A DNA stretch of 64,000 bases from Falsiroseomonas oleicola (GTDB lineage Bacteria; Pseudomonadota; Alphaproteobacteria; Acetobacterales; Acetobacteraceae). The notes under the pieces were generated by a model that saw only the letters and a list, made by a program, of their open reading frames with translations, was not told the DNA's origin and made no database searches. The stretch's first letter is position 1. Each line of letters begins with the position of its first letter. The position numbers were made by a program, and so were the translations under genes. The stretch spans positions 1 through 64,000 of the forward strand of contig NZ_JAERQM010000009.1 of the NCBI RefSeq assembly GCF_019029495.1, read 5' to 3'. Positions 35,703 to 43,783 of the stretch are shown piece by piece.

Positions 35703-37450
35703 CGCACACCCTCCACGCGGCCCTGCGGCGCCTCGGCCGGCCGGCCGATCTGCGACAGGCGCTTCAGCACCTCGTTGCGCGGGCCGAAGGCTTCCACCGC
35801 GCCATCGCGCAGCAGCAGCACCTTGTCCACGCCCTGCACCAGGGTCGGGCGGTGGGACACCAGGATCACCGTGGTGCCCTGCTTCTTCAAGGCCTCCAGC
35901 CCCTGGATCAGGGCCTGCTCGGCATCGCCGTCCAGGTTGGAATTGGGCTCGTCCAGCACGACGAAGCGCGGCCCGCCATACATGGCGCGCGCCAGGCCGA
36001 TCAGCTGGCGCTGGCCGCCGGACAGGTGCTGGCCGCCATCGCCGATCTCGGTGTCGTAGCCCTGCGACAGGCGGAGGATCATCTCATGGCAGCCGGCAAG
36101 CCGCGCGGCCTCGAACACGCCTTCCGGCGCTTCGTCGCGCATGCGGCTGATGTTCTTCATCACCGTGCCGTCGAACAGTTCCACATCCTGCGGCAGGTAG
36201 CCGACATGGCGGCCGAAATCCTCCCGCTGCCAGGTGAAGACATCGGCGCCATCGAGGCGGACGGTGCCGGCGGCGGGCTGGAGGGTGCCGATCAGCAGGC
36301 GGATCAGCGTGGTCTTGCCGGCGGCGGAGGGGCCGATGATCGCCATGCTCTCCCCGGCCGCGAGCTGGAAGCTGATGCCCTTGATGATGGCGACCGATTG
36401 CCCTGGAAAGCCGAAGGTCACCCGTTCCGCGGCGACGCGGCCGGTGGGGGCGGGCAGGGCCATGCCCGGCGGGCGGATGCGCGGCAGGGCCAGGAAGCCG
36501 AGCAGGCGGCGATAGGACTGCCGGGCCTGCACCAGCTGCTTCCAGCCGCCGATCATCTGCTCCACCGGCGCCAAAGCGCGGCCCATGATGATGGAGGCGG
36601 CGATGGAGGCACCCGCCGTCATCTGCTGTTCCAGCACCAGAAAGGCGCCGGCGCCCAGCACGCCGACCTGCACCGCGAGGCGGGAGAAGCGGGTGATGGA
36701 GAGCAGGATGGCCGCGCGATCCGCCGCGCGTTCCTGCGGCGGGATGCTGGCCGAGAAACCCTCCCGCCACCTTTGCAGCACGGCGGGGGCCATGCCCATG
36801 CTGTCGATCACCTCCGCATTGCGGACCATGCTCTCGGCGCGGCGCTGGCTGGTGATGCTGGCGGTGCTGGCCTGGCGCACCAGGGCGCCGGTGGCCCATT
36901 CATTGGCCAGCGTCAGCAGGAACAGCAGCAGCGCGCCGGCCAGGGCGATCCAGCCCAGCGTCGGATGCAGCGCGAAGATCACCGCGAGGTAGATCGGCAC
37001 CCAGGGCACGTCGAACAGGGTGAGCGAGGCCGGGGAGCCCAGCCAGGCACGGCAGGCAGAGAGGTCGCGCAGCGCCTCCATCCGATAGGGGCGGCCGCGG
37101 AGCTGGCTTTCGATGGCGCGCAGGAAGGCCTCCGGCGCCACCTTGCCCTCCACCCAGCTCGCCAGCCGCTGCATCACCTGGGCGCGCAGCCCGTCCAGCA
37201 CCGCCATGACCAGCAGCGCGAAGATGGCGATGGCGGTGAGGTAGTACAGCGTGTCGAGGCTGCGGCTGCCGAGGACGCGGTCGAAGACCTGCATCATGTA
37301 CAGCGAGACGGTGAGCTGGAGCAGGTTCACCACGCCGCTGAACATGGCGACGCCGAGCAGTTGCTGGCGGCAGGCGGCCACCGCCTGGGACAGCACCGTC
37401 TCGGGCGCGGAGACCGATCCGCCGGGCATCAGCGGCATGGGGGGGCGCAT
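35699..37450 (-). CDS. Type I secretion ABC exporter (PrtD family)
   Basis: The 583-residue protein has a six-helix membrane domain (about 30-310) and an ATPase with Walker A GPSAAGKT (373-380), signature LSGGQRQ and Walker B VVLDEPNSNLDGD. It lacks an N-terminal C39 peptidase-like domain, as in PrtD-type exporters of proteases, lipases and RTX proteins. The phrase PNSNLD is characteristic of this subgroup. It starts 2 bp after the 140-residue gene. No RTX or other substrate gene lies in the window. Confidence 0.93.
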   Translation of the reverse strand: MRPPMPLMPGGSVSAPETVLSQAVAACRQQLLGVAMFSGVVNLLQLTVSLYMMQVFDRVLGSRSLDTLYYLTAIAIFALLVMAVLDGLRAQVMQRLASWVEGKVAPEAFLRAIESQLRGRPYRMEALRDLSACRAWLGSPASLTLFDVPWVPIYLAVIFALHPTLGWIALAGALLLFLLTLANEWATGALVRQASTASITSQRRAESMVRNAEVIDSMGMAPAVLQRWREGFSASIPPQERAADRAAILLSITRFSRLAVQVGVLGAGAFLVLEQQMTAGASIAASIIMGRALAPVEQMIGGWKQLVQARQSYRRLLGFLALPRIRPPGMALPAPTGRVAAERVTFGFPGQSVAIIKGISFQLAAGESMAIIGPSAAGKTTLIRLLIGTLQPAAGTVRLDGADVFTWQREDFGRHVGYLPQDVELFDGTVMKNISRMRDEAPEGVFEAARLAGCHEMILRLSQGYDTEIGDGGQHLSGGQRQLIGLARAMYGGPRFVVLDEPNSNLDGDAEQALIQGLEALKKQGTTVILVSHRPTLVQGVDKVLLLRDGAVEAFGPRNEVLKRLSQIGRPAEAPQGRVEGVR

Positions 37451-37452
37451 GG

Positions 37453-37875
37453 TCAGAGCCCCCAGGCAGCCAGAAGGCCCTGCTGCCGGAGCACCGCCAC
37501 CACGCCGGCGACCAGGCCCAGGGCGATCAGGTTGCCGAGGATGAGGCGGGGCAGGCCGGGGCCGCGCAGCCGCAGGATCTGCTCCCGCGCCGCCTCCAGC
37601 CGGATTGTCTCCACCTGGTTGTGCAGCCGGCGGAAGGCCAGCGCCTCCAGTTCGGCCTCGGCCCGGGCCTGAAGTGCCGCGCGATCCATCGGCGGTCCGG
37701 CTTCCACCGCCAGGGCGAAGGCCAGCAGGTCTCGCAGCCGGTCATCCGGGCGGCCGGACAGGAAATCCTCCAGGCAGGGGGCGCCTTCGGGGACCAGGAC
37801 AGGTCGCGCCGGCATGGCTGGGCGGCCCGGCGCGGCATTTGCCGGAAAGGGCGCCCTGAGATGGTCTGCAGACAT
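37453..37875 (-). CDS. 140-residue single-pass membrane protein, unknown
   Basis: The protein has an unstructured N-terminus, an acidic helical middle (LEDFLSGRPDDRLRDLLAFA and a long helix to about 105), and one C-terminal hydrophobic helix (residues about 111-132). I do not recognise the family. It is the first gene of the secretion operon, 2 bp before the exporter, so it may regulate or stabilise the exporter. A tail-anchored topology with the helical part in the cytoplasm fits the sequence. Confidence 0.65.
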   Translation of the reverse strand: MSADHLRAPFPANAAPGRPAMPARPVLVPEGAPCLEDFLSGRPDDRLRDLLAFALAVEAGPPMDRAALQARAEAELEALAFRRLHNQVETIRLEAAREQILRLRGPGLPRLILGNLIALGLVAGVVAVLRQQGLLAAWGL

Positions 37876-38015
37876 GTTTTTGTCCGTGCGGCTCGCCGGC
37901 GGGAAAGGGAATGGACTGGCAACCGGCCGCTTCTACAGCAAGAGACGCCCGGATGACATTGTTCCACATGTCCGTTCTGTTGCAGTCTAGTGCGATGTTA
38001 TGAAGCAGAGATGAA

Positions 38016-38031
38016 TCGGGACAGGTCCCGA
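38016..38031 (-). terminator. Hairpin after the glycosyltransferase gene
   Basis: TCGGGAC AG GTCCCGA lies six bases after the stop of the gtrA-glycosyltransferase pair, within the 162-bp gap before the secretion operon. It is followed on the minus strand by TTCATCTCT. I see no other feature in the gap. Confidence 0.4.
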
Positions 38032-38037
38032 TCAGCC

Positions 38038-39000
38038 TCAGGTGACCTCGCCCGCCGCCTTGACGCCGGCGGGGGGCGGGAAGTCCGGCGCGGGAATGGC
38101 GAGATAGGCCATCCGCTTCGCCTCCATCCGGCCGCGCGTCACCGTATCCAGGATCAGGCCGCAGGCGAGCGACAGGAAGGCCAGCACCACCAGCCCCATC
38201 GACAGCACGGCGGTGGGCAGGCGGGGCACCAGGCCGGTGGCGATGAAGGTGTGCAGCACCGGGATCGCCAGCCCCACCCCGAGCCCCGCCAGCAGCAGCG
38301 CCACCAAAGCGAAGAAGGGCAGCGGCCGTTCGCGGCGCACCAGCAGCAGGATGGCGCCCAGGATGCGGAAGCCGTCGCGCCAGGTGTTGAGCTTGGATTC
38401 ACTGCCGGCGGGGCGGGCGCGATAGGCGGTGGGCATCTCGCCCACCGGCATGCGCAGCTCCAGCGCATGGACGGTGAATTCCGTCTCGGTCTCGAAGCCC
38501 TCGGCCAAAGCGGGGAAGGATTTGGCGAAGCGACGGGAGAACACCCGGTAGCCGGAGAGCATGTCGCTGATCCGGTTGCCGAAGATCAGCCGGACCATCC
38601 CGGTCAGCACGATGTTGCCCAACACATGGCCGGGGCGGTAGGCGGCCTCGGCTTCCGTGACGCGGGTGCCGGTCACCATGTCCAGCTTCTCCACCATGGC
38701 GAGGCGCAGCATTTCCGGCGCCGCGGCGGCGTCGTAGGTGTCGTCGCCATCGACCAGCACGTAGAAGTCGGCCTCGATGTCGGCGAGCATCCGGCGCACC
38801 ACATGGCCCTTGCCCTGCTGCACCTCTCGCCGCACCAGGGCGCCGGCGGCGCGCGCCGCCTCCGCGGTGCCGTCCTGGCTGTTGTTGTCATAGACATGGA
38901 TGGTGGCGCCTGGCAGGGCGGCACGGAAGCCGGCGACCACGCGCGGGATCGCCACGGCCTCGTTGTAGCAGGGGATCAGCACGGCGATGCGTGGCGTCAT
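38038..39000 (-). CDS. Family 2 glycosyltransferase
   Basis: The 320-residue protein has a GT-A fold with IAVLIPCYNEAVAIPRVV at the start, the DxD-type motif LVDGDDTYD, and two C-terminal transmembrane helices (about 235-290). It resembles dolichol/undecaprenyl-phosphate sugar transferases that load a lipid carrier. It overlaps the gtrA-like gene by 4 bp, and such pairs typically transfer and flip a sugar used to decorate LPS or teichoic-like polymers. Confidence 0.88.
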   Translation of the reverse strand: MTPRIAVLIPCYNEAVAIPRVVAGFRAALPGATIHVYDNNSQDGTAEAARAAGALVRREVQQGKGHVVRRMLADIEADFYVLVDGDDTYDAAAAPEMLRLAMVEKLDMVTGTRVTEAEAAYRPGHVLGNIVLTGMVRLIFGNRISDMLSGYRVFSRRFAKSFPALAEGFETETEFTVHALELRMPVGEMPTAYRARPAGSESKLNTWRDGFRILGAILLLVRRERPLPFFALVALLLAGLGVGLAIPVLHTFIATGLVPRLPTAVLSMGLVVLAFLSLACGLILDTVTRGRMEAKRMAYLAIPAPDFPPPAGVKAAGEVT

Positions 39001-39449
39001 GTGGTGGCGGCCTTGAAGACGAATCGCCGGGACAGCCAGAAATTGCCGACCATGCCGGCAAGCGCCCCGGCGGCCACGCCCAGCACCGGATGGGCGGCGA
39101 CCAGCGGCACGAAGGCGATGAGCGCGGCATAGGTGCCATAGTTGCAGGCGAAGCCGATCAGGTTGACCAGCAGGAACAGCGCCCATTGCCGTGCCGCCGG
39201 CGCCTGGCCCGAATCCCGGAAGGTCCAGGCCCGGTTCAGCGCCCAGGTGGTGCTCGCCGCCGCGACATAGGAGACGGCGCGGCCGGAATAGAGGCCGAGT
39301 CCCAGCGCCAGCCCGGCATAGAGCACGGCGGTATCGACCAGGAACCCCACCGTCCCGACCACGCCGAAGCGCAGGAACTGCAGCAGCCCATCGCGGCGTT
39401 CCGGACCCAGGCGCGCGATCAGGGTTTCGGCGGCAGTGCGTGCGGGCAT
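38997..39449 (-). CDS. GtrA-family membrane protein
   Basis: The 150-residue protein has four transmembrane helices and the GtrA patterns FLRFGVVGTVGFLVDTAVLY and, at the end, GNFWLSRRFVF. GtrA proteins are thought to flip lipid-linked sugars. I chose the ATG at 39449; the ATG at 39488, adding 13 residues, is possible and neither has a clear ribosome-binding site. It is coupled to the glycosyltransferase gene downstream. Confidence 0.85.
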   Translation of the reverse strand: MPARTAAETLIARLGPERRDGLLQFLRFGVVGTVGFLVDTAVLYAGLALGLGLYSGRAVSYVAAASTTWALNRAWTFRDSGQAPAARQWALFLLVNLIGFACNYGTYAALIAFVPLVAAHPVLGVAAGALAGMVGNFWLSRRFVFKAATT

Positions 39450-39579
39450 GATGTGTCCATGGGCGTCAGGTGGGGTGAACTCGCGCATCGTCAAACCACT
39501 GCGGCGTGACCAAAAGGCGGCAGCTTGCCGGCAGCCGGATGGGCTGCGAGCCTCGGCACGGGATCGAGCGAGGTGGCGA

Positions 39580-40428
39580 ATGCGGATCGGCGTCGTGGGA
39601 TTGGGGCAGATGGGCCTGGCCATGGCCGGGCGGCTGGTGGACCAAGGGGCGGAGGTGCTGGGCTTCGACCTGGATGCCGGCCGCCGCGCCGCGGCGCAAG
39701 CCCGGGGGGTGACGCTGGCCGAGGCGGTGGAAGGCACGGCCGCGCCGGTCGTGCTGCTCTCCCTGCCGCAGGACCGGGCGGTGGAGTCGGTGCTGCTGGG
39801 GCTGCTGCCGGCGCTGCCGAAGGGCGCCGTCATCGCCGATACCTCGACGCTCGACCCCCAGGCGGCGCGGCGTTTCGCGGGTGCCGCGGCGGATTGGGGG
39901 GTGGATTACCTGGATGCGCCGGTCTCCGGCGGGCCGGCCGGCGCGGCGGCGGGGACGCTGGCGATGATGCTGGGCGGCGAGGCAGCGGCGATCGAACGCG
40001 CCCGGCCGGCCTTGGCGCTGGTGGCGGCGAAGCTGGTGCATGTCGGCGCGGCGGGGGCCGGGCAGGTGGCCAAGCTGGTGAACAACCTGATGGTGGCGAC
40101 GCATCTGGCTGTGGCAGGGGAGGCGCTGCGCCTGGGCGCGCTGGCCGGGGTGGCGCCGGAGGCCTTGCTGCCGGTGGTCAATGCGGCCTCCGGCCGCTCC
40201 GCCGCGACGGAGGTGAATTTTCCGCGCTGGATCCTCTCGGGTGGTTTCGATTCGGGGTTCTCGGCCGGGCTGATGCGGAAGGACGTGCGGCTGGCCCAGG
40301 CGCTGGCCGTGGATGTCGGTGCTCAGCTTCCGCTGTGCGAGGCGGCGGTGGCACGGTGGGAGGCCAGCGCGGTCGACGACGCCGCGGACTTCAACCACGT
40401 CCCGGCCGCCATCCTGGGAGGCTCGTGA
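39580..40428 (+). CDS. 3-hydroxyisobutyrate dehydrogenase-family oxidoreductase
   Basis: The 282-residue protein has the NAD-binding loop IGVVGLGQMGLAMAGRL at the N-terminus, the substrate loop DAPVSGGPAGAAAGTLA, and the catalytic lysine in GQVAKLVNNLM. The family oxidises beta-hydroxyacids such as 3-hydroxyisobutyrate, tartronate semialdehyde or others. The exact substrate is not readable. Its stop overlaps a GTG of the aldehyde dehydrogenase gene, so the two act together. Confidence 0.88.
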   Translation: MRIGVVGLGQMGLAMAGRLVDQGAEVLGFDLDAGRRAAAQARGVTLAEAVEGTAAPVVLLSLPQDRAVESVLLGLLPALPKGAVIADTSTLDPQAARRFAGAAADWGVDYLDAPVSGGPAGAAAGTLAMMLGGEAAAIERARPALALVAAKLVHVGAAGAGQVAKLVNNLMVATHLAVAGEALRLGALAGVAPEALLPVVNAASGRSAATEVNFPRWILSGGFDSGFSAGLMRKDVRLAQALAVDVGAQLPLCEAAVARWEASAVDDAADFNHVPAAILGGS

Positions 40429-40430
40429 AC

Positions 40431-41945
40431 ATGTTCGACGCGAAGGCGGTGCTGGCGGAAGACGTGGTGCGGCTGCTCGGCGGGCGGATTGGCAGCGTGG
40501 TCCAAGGCGAGGTGCTGGAGGGGCAGGGGGCGGCGATCGCCCTGCAGGATCCGGCCACCGGCCAGGTGATGGCCAGCTACGCCGATGCCGGCGCCGAAGT
40601 GGCGCGCCAGGCGGCGGCAGGCGCGGCCCGGGCGCAGCGGGAATGGATGGCGCTGAGCGCCGCCGAACGCGGCCGGCGCATCTGGGCGCTGGGGGCGCTG
40701 GTCCGGCAGAATGCGGAGGCCTTGGCGCGGCTGGAATGCGCCAATGCCGGCAAGCCGCTGCGCGACTGCCGCGCGCAGGTTTCCCGCGTTGCCGAGATGG
40801 CGGAATACTGGGCGGGCTGGTGCGACAAGATCGAGGGGCGGACGGTGCCCGTGCCCTCCGGCCACACGGTGCTCATCCGGCGGGAACCGATGGGGGTGGT
40901 GCTGGCCATCACGCCCTGGAACGCGCCGCTTTTCACCTGCGGCTGGAACGTGCTGCCGGCCATCGCGGCAGGCAACGCCGTGGTGCTGAAGCCATCGGAA
41001 TACACGCCGCTGACGTCCCTGGCCTTCGGGCTGCTGGCGGTGCAGGCCGGGCTGCCGCGTGGCCTGGTGCAGGTGGTGGCCGGCCTCGGCGCCACGAGCG
41101 GGGAGGCGCTGCTGGCGGCGCCGGAGGTCGCGATGGTGACCTTCGTCGGTGGCGCGGCGAGTGCCAGCCGCATCGCCGGCGCCTGCGCTGCGCGGATGAT
41201 CCCCTGCGTGCTGGAGCTTGGCGGGAAATCCGCCAATATCGTCTTTGCCGATGCCGACCTGCCGGCCGCCGTGCAGGGCGCCCAGCAGGCCATCTTTGCG
41301 AGCTCTGGCCAGAGCTGCGTCGCCGGGTCGCGCCTGCTGGTGCAGCGTTCCGTGCATGACCGTTTCGTGGAGATGCTGGCCGAGGCCTCCGCCAGGATCC
41401 GGCTGGGCGATCCGCTGGATGCGGCGACGGAGGCCGGGCCGTTGGCCACCGCGCGGCAATACGCCCATGTGAAGGAACTGGTGGCGGCCGGCGTGGCGGA
41501 GGGTGCGACCCTGCTGGCCGCGTCCCGTGCCGAAAGCCTGCCGCGCGACGGCTTCTGGGTGATGCCCAGCATCCTCGCCGGCCTGTCGAACCAGGCGCGC
41601 GCTGCCCAGACGGAAATCTTCGGCCCCGTCGTCGCCGCGATTCCCTTCGAGGAGGAGGCAGAGGCCGTGGCGATGGCCAATGCCACCCCCTACGGCCTGG
41701 CCGGCGCGGTCTGGACCCGCGATCTCGGGCGCGCGCATCGTGTCGCCGCCGGGGTGCGGGCGGGCAGCTTCTGGGTGAATGGCTATGGCACCATCCATGT
41801 CTCGGTGCCCTTTGGCGGCTTCGGGGCCAGCGGGCATGGCAGGTCCTCCGGCGTGGAGGCGCTGGCCGCCTATACCCAGTCCAAGGCCGTCTGGATCGAG
41901 ACCGCGGAGACGCCCGCGCTCGGCTTCGGCCATCGCCCCGCCTGA
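40431..41945 (+). CDS. Aldehyde dehydrogenase
   Basis: The 504-residue protein has the ALDH features ITPWNAPLFTCGWNVLPAIA, the catalytic glutamate in LELGGKSANIVF, the catalytic cysteine in ASSGQSCVAGSR, and EIFGPVVAAIPF. It oxidises an aldehyde to the acid with NAD(P). ATG 40431 is nine bases after GGGAGG; a GTG two codons earlier is in frame. It follows the beta-hydroxyacid dehydrogenase and precedes the receptor array by 125 bp. Confidence 0.92.
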   Translation: MFDAKAVLAEDVVRLLGGRIGSVVQGEVLEGQGAAIALQDPATGQVMASYADAGAEVARQAAAGAARAQREWMALSAAERGRRIWALGALVRQNAEALARLECANAGKPLRDCRAQVSRVAEMAEYWAGWCDKIEGRTVPVPSGHTVLIRREPMGVVLAITPWNAPLFTCGWNVLPAIAAGNAVVLKPSEYTPLTSLAFGLLAVQAGLPRGLVQVVAGLGATSGEALLAAPEVAMVTFVGGAASASRIAGACAARMIPCVLELGGKSANIVFADADLPAAVQGAQQAIFASSGQSCVAGSRLLVQRSVHDRFVEMLAEASARIRLGDPLDAATEAGPLATARQYAHVKELVAAGVAEGATLLAASRAESLPRDGFWVMPSILAGLSNQARAAQTEIFGPVVAAIPFEEEAEAVAMANATPYGLAGAVWTRDLGRAHRVAAGVRAGSFWVNGYGTIHVSVPFGGFGASGHGRSSGVEALAAYTQSKAVWIETAETPALGFGHRPA

Positions 41946-42045
41946 TTGTTGCGGTGCTTGCATCGGGACGGGGAAGACTGTTCCCTGTGCCCCGAGGTTT
42001 CACGCGGCGCCCCGCCGCGCGGTTTCAATGCGGCGCGAAACTGCG

Positions 42046-42057
42046 CCAGACGTCTGG
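42046..42057. promoter_or_regulatory. 12-bp palindrome before the first array receptor
   Basis: CCAGACGTCTGG is a perfect palindrome 13 bp upstream of the ATG at 42071. A looser inverted repeat (GCGGTTTC and GAAACTGC, 42019-42045) adjoins it. Together they could be a repressor site for the transporter genes. Confidence 0.35.
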
Positions 42058-42070
42058 AGAGTGAAAGAAG

Positions 42071-43672
42071 ATGCTGCGACGCCATCTGTTGACCGGCGCC
42101 GGTGCGGCGCTCGGCGCTTCCACCCTGGGTGCCCCCGCCTTCGGCCAGGGCACCCCCGCCGCGGCGCGGGTGCTGAAGTTCATCCCCCAGGCCGACCTGG
42201 CGGTGACCGACCCGATCGTCACCACCGCCTATGTCACCCGCAACCATGCCTATCTGATCTGGGACACGCTGTACGGCTTCGATGCCGACTACAAGGCGCA
42301 GCCGCAGATGGCGCAGGGCCACTCGGTGGAGGATGACGGCAAGCGCGTCACCATCACGCTGCGCGAGGGGCTGAAATGGCATGACGGCACGGCAGTGACG
42401 GCGAAGGACTGCGTCGCCTCCATCCGCCGCTGGGCGGCGCGCGACGCGCTGGGCCAGGTGCTGATGGCGCAGACGGATGAGCTGGCGGCGCCGGATGACA
42501 AGACCATCCTGTTCCGCCTGAAGAAGCCCTTCCCCCTTCTGTTCGAGGCACTGGGCAAGCCCTCCACCCCCGTCGCCTTCATGATGCCGGAGCGCCTGGC
42601 CAGCCAATCCCCCACCACGCCGATCACCGGCGACCTGATCGGCAGCGGGCCGTTCAAGTTCGTGGCCGGGGAGCGCGTGCCGGGCGCCCGCGTGGTCTAT
42701 GAGCGCTTCGCCGACTACGTGCCGCGCCCCGAGGGCACGGCGAGCTGGACCGCCGGGCCGAAACTGGCAAAATTCGACCGCGTGGAATGGCACGTGACGC
42801 CGGATGCCGCGACCGCCGCGGCGGCGCTGCAGAATGGCGAGATGGATTGGTGGGAACAGCCGACCGGGGACCTGCAGCCGCTGCTGCGCCGCAACCGCAA
42901 TGTCGTGCTGGAGATTCCGGACCCGACCGGGCTGATGGCGATCGCCCGCTTCAACCACCTGCACGCGCCCTTCGACAAGCCGGCGGTGCGCCGCGCGCTG
43001 CTCGGCGCCATCAACCAGGCGGATTTCATGACCGCGGTGATCGGCACCGACCGCAGCCTGTGGCGCGAGGGCATCGGCTTCTTCCCGCCGGGCACGCCGC
43101 TGGCCTCCGATGCCGGGCTGGGCGCCATCACCAGCCCGCGGGACATGGACAAGGTGAAAGCCGAACTGGCCGCCGCCGGCTATAATGGGGAGAAGGTGAC
43201 GCTGATCGCGGCGTCGGACTTCCCCTCGCTGAACGCGCTGGCGCAGGTCACCAACGACATGCTGCGGCGCGCCGGGATGAATGTGGACTATGTCTCCACC
43301 GACTGGGGCACCGTGGTGCAGCGGCGGGCGAGTCGGGAGCCGGGGGAGCGTGGCGGGTGGAGCATGTTCTGCACCTTCTGGTCCGGCCTCGACATGTTCA
43401 ATCCGGGCGTTCACCAGAGCCTGCGCGGCCATGGCCAGCAGGCCTGGTTCGGCTGGCCGACCATCCCGAAGATCGAGGAACTGCGCGTCGCCTGGTTCGA
43501 GGCGCCGGACCTCGCCGCGCAGCAGGCCATCGGCCGGCAGATCCAGGAAGTCGCCTTCCAGGAAGTGCCCTATCTGCCGCTCGGCCAGTACTTCCAGGCG
43601 ACGGCGTATCGGCGCGACCTGACCGGCGTGCTGAAGGGCCTGCCGCTGTTCTGGAACGTGCAGCGCGGCTGA
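42071..43672 (+). CDS. Family 5 solute-binding protein, array copy 1
   Basis: The 533-residue periplasmic receptor starts MLRRHLLTGAG, a twin-arginine-like signal peptide ending PAFGQG. Family-5 features include RVTITLREGLKWHDGTAVTA and RFNHLHAPFDKPAVRRAL. The array-specific block STDWGTVVQRR followed by GGWSMF, and an ending in LFWNVQRG, are shared with the next four genes. It is the first of five tandem paralogues before one importer. A strong GAAAGAAG-type site precedes the ATG. Confidence 0.93.
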   Translation: MLRRHLLTGAGAALGASTLGAPAFGQGTPAAARVLKFIPQADLAVTDPIVTTAYVTRNHAYLIWDTLYGFDADYKAQPQMAQGHSVEDDGKRVTITLREGLKWHDGTAVTAKDCVASIRRWAARDALGQVLMAQTDELAAPDDKTILFRLKKPFPLLFEALGKPSTPVAFMMPERLASQSPTTPITGDLIGSGPFKFVAGERVPGARVVYERFADYVPRPEGTASWTAGPKLAKFDRVEWHVTPDAATAAAALQNGEMDWWEQPTGDLQPLLRRNRNVVLEIPDPTGLMAIARFNHLHAPFDKPAVRRALLGAINQADFMTAVIGTDRSLWREGIGFFPPGTPLASDAGLGAITSPRDMDKVKAELAAAGYNGEKVTLIAASDFPSLNALAQVTNDMLRRAGMNVDYVSTDWGTVVQRRASREPGERGGWSMFCTFWSGLDMFNPGVHQSLRGHGQQAWFGWPTIPKIEELRVAWFEAPDLAAQQAIGRQIQEVAFQEVPYLPLGQYFQATAYRRDLTGVLKGLPLFWNVQRG

Positions 43673-43682
43673 TGCGAGGGCG

Positions 43683-43708
43683 GGGAGGGGCGCTGCGGTG
43701 CTCCTCCC
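43683..43708 (+). terminator. Hairpin between array copies 1 and 2
   Basis: GGGAGGGGC and GCTCCTCCC (one G-T pair) flank an 8-base loop, starting 11 bp after the copy 1 stop. There is no T run, so it may be a partial terminator or a 3' stabilising hairpin. Confidence 0.4.
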
Positions 43709-43783
43709 ATTCGGTTACGGCTTGCAGGATGCGGCCAGGGCTGGTCTGATCCGTTCTCGGGAAGGCTTGAACGGGAGACTGGT

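Noticed and set aside
37742-37969. A small gene overlapping the start of the 140-residue membrane protein
   Set aside because: It lies mostly within the better-supported gene in another frame and has no family features or ribosome-binding site.
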